Part shown: piece after piece, positions 18,007 to 24,570 of the stretch
Layout of the letters: each line of letters starts with the position of its first letter
Position numbering within the stretch: position 1 is the first letter of the stretch
Assembly (NCBI GenBank): GCA_020051025.1
Contig: JAGVJS010000250.1
Coordinates: forward strand, 1 to 24,916
Length of the DNA: 24,916 nt
Direction: 5' to 3'
Source of the DNA: Sphingobium sp.
GTDB lineage: Bacteria; Pseudomonadota; Alphaproteobacteria; Sphingomonadales; Sphingomonadaceae
Made by a program: the position numbers and the translations under genes
The notes under the pieces: model-generated
Told to the model about the DNA's origin: nothing
Database searches by the model: none
Seen by the model: only the letters and a program-made list of their open reading frames with translations

Positions 18007-18879
18007 ATGGATCTGATCAGACATGCCCTGACTACCGTATTGGCGTTCACCGCTTTTGCGCCGCCAACCGTCGATGCCCGGCCGCTTCGCAATGGTGGTA
18101 AGTTGTTGCTTGCCAACGGTATATCCTCGCTGGAGGGCGCCAGCGGCGGCGGGCTGACCCCTTGGGCGGTGATTGCTGGTAATGAGACCAGCGACGGCAT
18201 GGGCCTGTCGGCCCATGGCACAGTGGTCGAGGTCAAGGATTATGACTATCAGAGCGCGGGCGCAGCGATCGGCTGGCGCGACCGGGTCGAGATCAGCTAC
18301 GCCCATCAGGATTTTAACACCAACGAAATCGGCCTGGCGCTGGGCCTGGGCAAGGATTACGCCTTTTCGCAGGATGTAATTGGGGCGAAGCTGCGGGTGG
18401 CGGGCGATCTGGTCTATGACGCGCTGCCCGCCATTGCCATGGGCGTCCAATATAAGAAGAACAACAACGCCACCATCGTACGCGCGATCGGTGCGCAGCA
18501 TGACGAGGGCGTCGATTATTATGCGTCGGTCAGCCGTCTGTTCCTGTCCCGGTCAATCCTGTTGTCGGGCACGGCGCGGCTGACCAAGGCGAACCAACTC
18601 GGCATATTGGGTTTTGGCGGCGACAAGCATGACAGTTACAGCCTTCAGTTCGAAGGGTCTGCGGCGTGGCAATTGTCGCGCAAGCTGGCCGTTGGCGGTG
18701 AATATCGCTCCAAGCCCGACAATTTGGGCATCGCGCGCGAAGATGACTGGTTCGACGGCTTTGTTGCATATGCGGTCAATCGCCATGTGACTGCGTCGGT
18801 TGCCTATGTCGACCTTGGCTCCATCGCGACGGTCAAGAATCAGCGCGGGGTCTTCCTGCAACTCCAGGCCGCCTTCTGA
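18007..18879 (+). CDS. DUF3034 family outer-membrane protein
   Basis: The 290-residue protein has a short signal peptide ending near VDARP and matches the DUF3034 family throughout: GGKLLLANGISSLEGASGGG near the mature N-terminus, GLTPWAVIAG, DRVEISYAHQDF, QDVIGAKLRVAGDL, VQYKKN, LGILGFGG, EYRSKPDNLG and AREDDWFDGFVAY. Alternating-residue strands and the final Phe (LQLQAAF) point to an outer-membrane beta-barrel. Function is unknown in the family. I chose ATG 18007 because aggtg lies six bases before it; an in-frame GTG at 17998 lies within that ribosome site. It is 20 bp before the globin gene, hence probably one operon, and divergent from the cupredoxin gene. Confidence 0.9.
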   Translation: MDLIRHALTTVLAFTAFAPPTVDARPLRNGGKLLLANGISSLEGASGGGLTPWAVIAGNETSDGMGLSAHGTVVEVKDYDYQSAGAAIGWRDRVEISYAHQDFNTNEIGLALGLGKDYAFSQDVIGAKLRVAGDLVYDALPAIAMGVQYKKNNNATIVRAIGAQHDEGVDYYASVSRLFLSRSILLSGTARLTKANQLGILGFGGDKHDSYSLQFEGSAAWQLSRKLAVGGEYRSKPDNLGIAREDDWFDGFVAYAVNRHVTASVAYVDLGSIATVKNQRGVFLQLQAAF

Positions 18880-18899
18880 TCTTTCCGGGATACGAATCC

Positions 18900-19385
18900 A
18901 TGTCCATCCTTCTTTCCCTGTTCCTGCTCCAGGCCGCACCAGTCGCCGCGCCCAACGCCATGCCCGGTGAGGAAATTGTCGAACCTTACACGGTCGACAA
19001 TCGCAACGCCGGCGCCGTGCCTTTTACCGGTGATGGCATGGCAAAGGCTTTCCACGGCCAAGATGGCATCCGCCGCATCGTCGATCGGATGGTAGACACC
19101 AATTTCGCCGACCCTGTGATCGGAGAGATTTTTGCCAATCAGGACAAGGTTCGGCTCAAGCGGACGATCTTCGAACAATTTTGCTACATCTTAAACGCCG
19201 GCTGTTCATATACGGGTCGCGACATGGCCACCGCGCACAAGGATATGGGCGTCCAGAAGGCGGACATGAACCGTCTGGTCGAGGTGTTGCAAGGCGCTAT
19301 GACGGCGGAAGATGTCGATTTCCAGGCGCAGAACCGCTTTTTATCGAAACTTGCCCCGATGCGCCGCGAGGTGCTGCAAAAATAG
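18900..19385 (+). CDS. Group 1 truncated hemoglobin with signal-like N-terminus
   Basis: The 161-residue protein carries a truncated-globin domain at about 44-157. Proximal haem ligand His113 is in TGRDMATAHKDMG, preceded by the characteristic EQFCYILNAGCSYTG. Its N-terminus (MSILLSLFLLQAAPVAA) is hydrophobic and looks like a signal peptide or anchor lacking a strong positive n-region, so export is plausible but unproven. By my alignment to M. tuberculosis trHbN, the B10 Tyr is Val64 and the E11 Gln is Ile90, giving an unusually apolar distal pocket. It follows the DUF3034 gene by 20 bp. O2, NO or CO binding is expected, but enzymatic NO dioxygenation is doubtful without the usual distal residues. 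Confidence 0.88.
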   Translation: MSILLSLFLLQAAPVAAPNAMPGEEIVEPYTVDNRNAGAVPFTGDGMAKAFHGQDGIRRIVDRMVDTNFADPVIGEIFANQDKVRLKRTIFEQFCYILNAGCSYTGRDMATAHKDMGVQKADMNRLVEVLQGAMTAEDVDFQAQNRFLSKLAPMRREVLQK

Positions 19386-19621
19386 GTTGGTGCTGATCAG
19401 CTTTACACACGATGGCAACTCGATCCCGATACGGCATCCGGGCGAAGACAGTAGCTGAACGGGAACGGAAGGCTCGATCTCTCCGAAAGGAAGCAATGCT
19501 GATTGCCTGTCGACACTCGCACGCCGGGCATTCTGGGCCAAAGGCATAATATAGGATCGCCAGGACGACCGTTGCGGCCTTATCTCTCCGTGGCTACGAC
19601 CAACAACTGGCAATGTGGGTC
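19386..19621. other. Intergenic DNA without recognisable gene
   Basis: The 236 bp after the globin gene show no recognised gene, tRNA or clear terminator. A minus-strand frame is open through much of it, but I cannot match it to any family. The segment ends at the presumed left edge of an IS3-family relic. Confidence 0.4.
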
Positions 19622-19979
19622 TGACCTGCCCTCTCTTTTCTTCCAACAAAATATCCGATTTGGGGGGGGGCTGAACGGCGGATGTGCCGGGTGCTGGGTC
19701 AGCATCGATCCGGGATCACCATGGGAGAATGGCTATAACGAAAGCTTCAACGGGTCGCTTGGCGACGAACTGCTCAACGGCGAGATCTTCTACCGTCCCG
19801 CCGAGGTCAGGGTGCTGAACCGTCCGCCCGCACAGCAGTCTGGGATAGCGATCACCAGCACCGGAAACCGCGACACCGCCATATCCGGCCTCCGGTTCCG
19901 CCCCGCCCCCTTTCATATATAGCAGCGACGTGCTGGATCCATTGACAAGCCTATCAGTCCACTCGACGGGGGGAGATCA
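19622..19979 (+). mobile_element. Internally deleted IS3-family (IS407-like) insertion-sequence relic
   Basis: The relic holds the 3' end of an IS3-family transposase gene (see the separate entry). Its right edge, read from outside on the minus strand, begins TGATCTCCCCCC at 19979. A related TGACCTGCCCTC begins at 19622 on the plus strand. Both resemble the TGAnCTGCCCC type of terminus known from this IS group, which suggests an element shrunk from over 1 kb to about 358 bp. Flanking 4-bp duplications are not visible. The right edge is better supported than the left. Confidence 0.55.
19704..19870 (+). pseudogene. IS3-family transposase (OrfB) C-terminal fragment, frameshifted
   Basis: In one frame, 19704-19817 encodes IDPGSPWENGYNESFNG followed by LGDELLNGEIFY, the highly conserved C-terminal part of the DDE integrase domain of IS3-family OrfB (the Glu of WENG is the last catalytic residue). 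The continuation VRPHSSLG, then a stop, then RSPAPET appears in another frame from 19822. About a dozen codons (the usual WRRHYN segment) are lost between them, and the Tyr expected after SLG is now TAG. The fragment cannot code for a working transposase. Confidence 0.85.
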
Positions 19980-20075
19980 GCGGCGCGTGACGGCATCGCC
20001 CTCATCCGGAAAGCGGATCAGCGCGGGCACCTGCCGCGCTGTCCTCCAATCGGCTTTGACCGGCAGGCCGGCCAT
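19977..20075 (-). pseudogene. 5' stub of a gene coupled to aldehyde dehydrogenase, cut by the IS relic
   Basis: An ATG (20075-20073) overlaps the aldehyde dehydrogenase stop by one base (tgatg), the same coupling style as elsewhere in the window. It opens a 32-codon frame starting MAGLPVKADWRTARQVPALI. The stop codon TGA (19979-19977) is the very tip of the IS relic. I infer that a fourth gene of the lig-like operon began here and was lost. The stub is too short to identify its family. Confidence 0.45.
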
Positions 20076-21511
20076 CAGTCGACCTCTTCGGGCAGCGCGC
20101 CGATCACTGACTTGACCTCCAGAAATTCCTCCAGCCCGAACTTGCCGAATTCCCGGCCATTGCCCGACTGCTTGTAGCCGCCGAACGGCATGTCGAAGGC
20201 AAGGCCGCCGGCGTTGACGAACACCGCGCCAGCGCGAATGCGGCTGACGAATTTGCGCGCGCGCGCCGGATCGCCCGCGACATAGGCGCCAAGGCCATAG
20301 GGCGTATCATTGGCGATGCGGATCGCATCCTCATCGTCATCATAGGGCATCAGGACCAGGACCGGGCCGAAAATCTCCTCCTTCGCGATGGTCATATCGG
20401 GCGTCACATTGGCGAAGACGGTCGGCTGGACGTAGCTGCCCGCGTCCAGCCCCGCGGGCCGCCCGGTGCCCCCGGTGACGAGCGTGGCGCCCTCATCGAT
20501 GCCGGTCTGGATCAGGCCCTGAATCCGGTTCCACTGCCGCTGGCTGACGACCGGCCCGATATGATCGCCCTCCGCCTGCGGATCGCCGACCTGCTTGGCA
20601 GCGAACAGCGCGCCGACCTTCTGCGCCGCTTCGTCATGCTGCGAACGATGGACGAGCATTCGGGTGGGCGCGATGCAACTCTGGCCGCTGTTGAGCAGCA
20701 CGCCACCCACGCCACCGGGCAGCGCAACATCCAGCGGCGTGCCTTCCAGAATGATGTTGGGTGATTTGCCCCCCAGTTCCTGCGCGACGCGCTTGACCGT
20801 TTCGGCGGCGTTCTTGGCCACCATGATCCCCGCGCGCGTCGATCCGGTAAAGCTCACCATGTCGATATCGGGATGCCTGGCGAGCGCGGTGCCGACGCCT
20901 TCGCCATCGCCCTGCACCAGGTTGAAGACGCCGGCCGGTACGCCCGCAGCCTCCAGCACTTCGGCGAAGATCGCGGCGCAGCTTGGCGCTTCTTCGGAGG
21001 CTTTGAGGATCATGGTGCAGCCCGCCGCCAGCGCCGGGCCGACTTTCGCCACGATCTGGTTCATCGGCCAGTTCCATGGCGTGATCAGCGCCACCACGCC
21101 AATCGGCTCGCGCACGACGCGGTTATCGCCGATCTTCTCGCTGAACTCATAGTGTTTGAGCGCACTCAGCGCCTGTCCCAGATGGCCAAGGCCTGATCCT
21201 GCCTGCGCCGTCTGGGCGATGGAGATGGGGCAGCCCATTTCGGTGGCGATGGCGCGAGCGATGTCGGGTACGCGCTTTTGATATTCGGCGATGATGCGTT
21301 CCAGCAAGGCGACCCGCTCTTCGCGACTGGTGAGCGAGAAAGTCTCGAACGCACGGCGGGCGGCGACGACCGCCGCGTCGACATCGGCGGCAGTGCCCAG
21401 GATCAGATCAGCGGCGCTCTGGTCGGTCGCGGGGTTAATGACCGGGACGGTGCGACCGCCCTGACTATCGACCCACTGACCATCGATATAATGTTGTTGC
21501 GTGTTGGGCAT
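20075..21511 (-). CDS. NAD(P)-dependent aldehyde dehydrogenase
   Basis: The 478-residue enzyme oxidises an aldehyde to a carboxylate. Key ALDH residues are all present: Asn147 in WNWPMN, Lys170 in ILKASE, the FTGSTRAG nucleotide-binding turn (221-228), general base Glu245 in QELGGKSP, and nucleophile Cys279 in NSGQSCIAPTR. EEIFGPVL and PFGGYKQSGNGREFG lie near the C-terminus. I place the start at ATG 21511, eight bases after aagga and 11 bases after the upstream gene's stop; an upstream in-frame start would overlap that gene and add nonconserved residues. It is third in the ligF-like/ligG-like operon, so an aromatic or side-chain aldehyde from beta-aryl ether breakdown is a likely substrate (inference). 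Confidence 0.94.
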   Translation of the reverse strand: MPNTQQHYIDGQWVDSQGGRTVPVINPATDQSAADLILGTAADVDAAVVAARRAFETFSLTSREERVALLERIIAEYQKRVPDIARAIATEMGCPISIAQTAQAGSGLGHLGQALSALKHYEFSEKIGDNRVVREPIGVVALITPWNWPMNQIVAKVGPALAAGCTMILKASEEAPSCAAIFAEVLEAAGVPAGVFNLVQGDGEGVGTALARHPDIDMVSFTGSTRAGIMVAKNAAETVKRVAQELGGKSPNIILEGTPLDVALPGGVGGVLLNSGQSCIAPTRMLVHRSQHDEAAQKVGALFAAKQVGDPQAEGDHIGPVVSQRQWNRIQGLIQTGIDEGATLVTGGTGRPAGLDAGSYVQPTVFANVTPDMTIAKEEIFGPVLVLMPYDDDEDAIRIANDTPYGLGAYVAGDPARARKFVSRIRAGAVFVNAGGLAFDMPFGGYKQSGNGREFGKFGLEEFLEVKSVIGALPEEVD

Positions 21512-21522
21512 GATGAATGTCC

Positions 21523-22344
21523 TTATGCGGGGAGAAGGCCGAGTTCGGCGTCGGTGGCGGGCGTGCCCCATTTGTCGCGCGGCGGCAGGGGGCGGCTGTC
21601 CCAGGGGGGATCAAGCGTGAAGCTGGAGATGGTGCGGCCTTCGGGCAGGCGGCCGTTGCCGCCGCCTTGAGCATAATCATAATAGAGCGTCATCAGCTCG
21701 CGATGGCCATGATGGCGCTCAGCCACCGGATGCGACAGACAGGCATCGTGCCAGCGCAGCAGTCGGGTCAGATTCTGCGGGATCTGATAGGCTTCATAAT
21801 GTTCGAGGAACCAGAGACGCTTGAACATCGGCGTGAAGGCGACCTCCGCCCAGCCGAACCGGTCGAACAGAAAATCCCCATCTGGCGCATAATGGCGCAG
21901 AAACGCGTCCAGCCGCGCATATTGAGCATCGACCTCGGCTCGATGCTCGTCGCGTTTGGCCGGATCACGGTTCAGGATCATGCGATAGCCCGCGCCGGTG
22001 AACTGGCCGTCGGTAGCGCACAGCATCGCTTCGACCGCATGTTCGAACGAATCCTGCCGCGCTACCGGCGGATCGGGAAAGCGATCCTCAAAATAGCGCA
22101 TGATGACCATGCTCTCTTTCAGCGTCTCGCCATTTTCCAGTTCCAGCGCAGGGAGCGCGGTGGTGCCGTGCGTCCTGGCGAGCAGCCAGTCGGGCCGGGG
22201 CTGCGATATGTCGATCTCATGATCGGCCATGATGCCGTGCAGTCCCTTCAGATCGAGCAGTAACTCGATCCGCTCCGAAAAGGGGCAGCCGGGAATATGA
22301 TACATGCGCAACTGCCCGCCGGGCGGTTCGTCCTGCCAGCCCAT
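21523..22344 (-). CDS. ligG: LigG-like (omega-class) glutathione lyase/transferase
   Basis: The 273-residue protein strongly resembles my recollection of LigG of Sphingobium SYK-6, which removes glutathione from the thioether made by LigF to give a beta-hydroxypropiophenone and oxidised glutathione. Shared features are YHIPGCPFSER with the catalytic Cys20 (Cys15 in LigG), DISQPRPDWLLA, GTTALPALELENGE, LKESMVIMRY, SGAGYRMILNRD-type context, WAEVAFTPMFKRLWFLE, LYYDYAQGGGNGRLPEGR and the tail PPRDKWG-x-PATDAELGL. It is omega-class because of the Cys. The start lies 3 bases after the ligF-like stop. Cytoplasmic. The symbol reflects homology; substrate identity is not shown by sequence. Confidence 0.88.
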   Translation of the reverse strand: MGWQDEPPGGQLRMYHIPGCPFSERIELLLDLKGLHGIMADHEIDISQPRPDWLLARTHGTTALPALELENGETLKESMVIMRYFEDRFPDPPVARQDSFEHAVEAMLCATDGQFTGAGYRMILNRDPAKRDEHRAEVDAQYARLDAFLRHYAPDGDFLFDRFGWAEVAFTPMFKRLWFLEHYEAYQIPQNLTRLLRWHDACLSHPVAERHHGHRELMTLYYDYAQGGGNGRLPEGRTISSFTLDPPWDSRPLPPRDKWGTPATDAELGLLPA

Positions 22345-22347
22345 GGA

Positions 22348-23100
22348 TCAGGCCGCCGTCGCGCTGGGGCGCGCTGGCATTTCGCTTTTCGACTTGGCGA
22401 ACATCGCCTGCACGGCAGGGCGGGCGTTGATCCGCTCGATCCAGGCGACCAGATGCGGCGTCGCCGTCTTGTTGACGATGTCGGCATAGCCATGCTGCAT
22501 CCCGTTCGCGATCGCGAAGTTGCAGATGTCGGCCAGCGTATATGCCTCGCCCGCGAGCCACAGGCTTTGCGACAGGCGCTTTTCCAGCCGGTCGATCGAC
22601 ACGCGGATCTTGCGCATTTCCTCGTCCAGCACCGCTTGCGGAAAGCCGGTGCGGGCGCTGCGCCACTTGGCCTGCTGTTCGGGGATCGGGATATGCTTCA
22701 GCTTCTCCTCAAACTCGGCGTCGGACAGCTTGCGCGCCATTGGGCCGATCATCCGTTCCCAGCCGATGGTCGACACGCACCAGCAGAAATATTCGTCCAC
22801 CCATTTGGTCCAGACGCGCATTTCCGCGATCTGCACCGGATCGGCCGGGCGCAGGCGCGGCGCATCGGGGAAGGCATCCTCCAGATATTCGCAGATGACC
22901 GTCGATTCGGTGATGATATGGCCGTCATGGTCCAGCGCGGGCACCTGACCGCGTGGATTGATCGCCTTGAACCAGTCCTCATGATGTTCGAACCGGGTCG
23001 GATCAACAAAGCGGGGCGTGAATTCCAGACCCTTTTCATACAGGGCCAGCAGGGGTTTCAGGCTGTTTGCGGCCGGACCGAAGCTGTAGAGCGTCAACAT
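22348..23100 (-). CDS. ligF: LigF-like beta-etherase (glutathione S-transferase family)
   Basis: The 250-residue protein resembles LigF of SYK-6 along its length: LYSFGPAANSLKPL (4-17), YEKGLEF, INPRGQVPALDHDGH, TESTVICEYLEDAFPD, MRVWTKWVDEYFCWCVSTIG, LDEEMRKI, LADICNFAIANGMQ and WIERINARPAVQAMF. LigF cleaves the beta-O-4 ether of guaiacylglycerol-type ketones with glutathione attacking the beta carbon, for one enantiomer. The N-terminal thioredoxin domain covers about 1-85 and the helical domain about 95-240. It is the first gene of the minus-strand operon. A ribosome site aggtgagg lies upstream of the ATG. The ligand may differ from that of SYK-6 LigF, but the family call is firm. Confidence 0.88.
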   Translation of the reverse strand: MLTLYSFGPAANSLKPLLALYEKGLEFTPRFVDPTRFEHHEDWFKAINPRGQVPALDHDGHIITESTVICEYLEDAFPDAPRLRPADPVQIAEMRVWTKWVDEYFCWCVSTIGWERMIGPMARKLSDAEFEEKLKHIPIPEQQAKWRSARTGFPQAVLDEEMRKIRVSIDRLEKRLSQSLWLAGEAYTLADICNFAIANGMQHGYADIVNKTATPHLVAWIERINARPAVQAMFAKSKSEMPARPSATAA

Positions 23101-23322
23101 GCGCTGTTCATCCTCACCTTATGGTTATGGCGTCTGATGCGCCTTCGGGGAGGAAGGTGGCCGGCCATCCGGCAGGCCGCAAGTCGTCTGTCGATACTAT
23201 CAGCAAAACTACCCGGCAGTGCCGGCCGCTTATCCTGTCAGTTTCAATGATAGCGCCGCCACTCGTCTTGTGGCGGGGGCAAGGCTTTGCTTTGGATAGG
23301 GAAAGAAAAGCCGGAGAGTGTG
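23101..23322. promoter_or_regulatory. Divergent promoter region with imperfect inverted repeat
   Basis: This 222-bp spacer drives the ligF-like operon leftward and the Nu-class GST operon rightward. It contains ctatcagcaaaact (23197-23210) and agtttcaatgatag (23240-23253), complementary at 11 of 14 positions and about 43 bp apart. There is also a 10-bp palindrome tggccggcca (23158-23167). Either could bind a regulator. No regulator gene is adjacent, and no convincing -35/-10 pair was found. Confidence 0.35.
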
Positions 23323-23991
23323 ATGCTGGAACTGCTGACGTCGGAAACGCCTAACGGGTGGAAGGTGTCGATCCTGCTGGAGGAACTGGGCGTACCCTAT
23401 AAGGTGACGCCGATATCCCTGACCGACCGGGTGCAGAAGCAGGACTGGTATGTCGCGCTCAACCCCAATGGCCGCATCCCGACGTTGGTGGATCACGACG
23501 CCGGGGATTTCGCCATTTTCGAATCCGGCGCGATCCTGCTCTATCTGGCGGAAAAGTTCGGTCGGTTCATCCCTACCGACGCGCAGGATCGCAGCCGGGT
23601 CATCCAATGGATGATGTGGCAGATGTCCGGTCTTGGCCCGATGATGGGGCAGGCGACCGTGTTCACCCGCTATTTCGACGAGAAACTGCCGTCGGTGATC
23701 GACCGTTATGTGCGCGAAAGCCAGCGGCTGTTCGGCATCATGGATGCGCACCTTGCCGATAACGACTATCTGGTCGGTGACTATTCGATCGCCGATATCG
23801 CCTGCTTCCCCTGGGTGCGCGGTCATGACTGGGCCGGCGTCGAAATGGGAGGCTTCCCCCATCTTCAGCGCTGGTTCGACAGGATTTCAGCGCGGCCCGC
23901 GGTGCAGCGCGGGCTTCTTATCCCCACCCCGCCGACCGATGAGGAGATGGCGGAAAAGACCACGAAACAGGGAAAGACTATTCTCGCGTGA
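23323..23991 (+). CDS. Nu-class glutathione S-transferase (YfcG/YghU-like)
   Basis: The 222-residue cytoplasmic protein has the Nu-class signature TSETPNGWKVSILLEELG with Thr9 and Asn11 in the positions of the E. coli YfcG active site, then LNPNGRIPTLVD and FESGAILLYLAEKFG. The helical domain carries QMSGLGPMMGQ, YSIADIACFPWV and RPAVQRGL. Nu-class enzymes use two glutathiones and show disulfide-bond reductase activity. One from Novosphingobium aromaticivorans is reported to act as the glutathione lyase of beta-aryl ether breakdown. The start ATG 23323 has ggagag five bases before it. The next gene overlaps by 4 bases, and the operon is divergent from the ligF-like operon. Confidence 0.9.
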   Translation: MLELLTSETPNGWKVSILLEELGVPYKVTPISLTDRVQKQDWYVALNPNGRIPTLVDHDAGDFAIFESGAILLYLAEKFGRFIPTDAQDRSRVIQWMMWQMSGLGPMMGQATVFTRYFDEKLPSVIDRYVRESQRLFGIMDAHLADNDYLVGDYSIADIACFPWVRGHDWAGVEMGGFPHLQRWFDRISARPAVQRGLLIPTPPTDEEMAEKTTKQGKTILA

Positions 23992-24407
23992 GCGCCTTCC
24001 TCCAGCGGATCGTCCGCATCGAATGGGGCCATTGCGACCCCGCCGGCATCGTCCATGCCCCGCGCTATTTCGACATTTTCGGCGAAAGCACGATGCTGCT
24101 GTTCGAACAGGCCGGCCTGCCCAAGAAACGGGAGATGCTGGCGACCATGCCTTTCGCCGGCTTCCCGATGGTCGATGTGTCGGCGCGCTTCTTCGTGCCG
24201 ACCGCCTATGGCGACGATGTGCTGGTGGAAGCGGACGTGCCGATCTTCGGCAATAGCAGCTTCACCGTCGCACACCGGCTGTCGCTGGACGGCACGCTGT
24301 GCGTCGAATGCACCGAAAAGCGCGTCTGGACCGTGCCGGATGCCGGCCGCCCGGGCGGATTGCGGGCGGAGCGGGTGCCGGATTCGGTGCGGAAGCTGTT
24401 TGCCTAA
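23988..24407 (+). CDS. Acyl-CoA thioesterase of the 4-hydroxybenzoyl-CoA thioesterase type
   Basis: The 139-residue hotdog-fold protein has the signature EWGHCDPAGIVHAPRYFDIF with Asp17, the catalytic residue position of Pseudomonas 4-hydroxybenzoyl-CoA thioesterase. Later strands ARFFVPTAYGDDVLVEADV and SFTVAHRLSLDG fit the family, as does the total length. The start is GTG 23988, which shares gtga with the stop of the preceding GST gene (4-base overlap), so translation is coupled. It would hydrolyse an aromatic or short-chain acyl-CoA in the cytoplasm. Its place beside lig-like genes suggests an aroyl-CoA substrate, which is an inference. Confidence 0.9.
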   Translation: MSAFLQRIVRIEWGHCDPAGIVHAPRYFDIFGESTMLLFEQAGLPKKREMLATMPFAGFPMVDVSARFFVPTAYGDDVLVEADVPIFGNSSFTVAHRLSLDGTLCVECTEKRVWTVPDAGRPGGLRAERVPDSVRKLFA

Positions 24408-24416
24408 TAACAGCCG

Positions 24417-24489
24417 CCGTTCGTTTCGAGCTTGTCGAGAAAAGCCTGCACAGCGCTCGTGGCTTCTCGACTTCGCTCGAAGCGAACGG
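24417..24489. repeat. REP-like imperfect palindrome
   Basis: Left arm from about 24417 to 24440 (ccgttcgtttcgagc then tcgaga) pairs with right arm about 24464-24489 (ttctcgacttcgctcgaagc then gaacgg), with one or two mismatches and a single-base bulge. Elements of this type, with the core ttcgag...gtcgagaa, occur between genes in many sphingomonad genomes. It lies 10 bp after the thioesterase stop and may also act as a transcription terminator. Confidence 0.7.
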
Positions 24490-24570
24490 AGATATCATAA
24501 GTTTGACCACGTTCAGCGCTCGGCAAGCCTGACGCGGCCATAGCATCCTCCACGAAAAGGGAGATGCGTC

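Noticed and set aside
19503..19922. 139-codon ORF taken as an intact gene
   Set aside because: Only the part from 19704 resembles a known protein (transposase end). The rest is unrelated sequence, and the true transposase reading continues in another frame with a stop.
21512..21571. Earlier in-frame start for the aldehyde dehydrogenase
   Set aside because: It would overlap the ligG-like gene by about 50 bp and add basic residues not seen in the family. ATG 21511 has a good aagga site.
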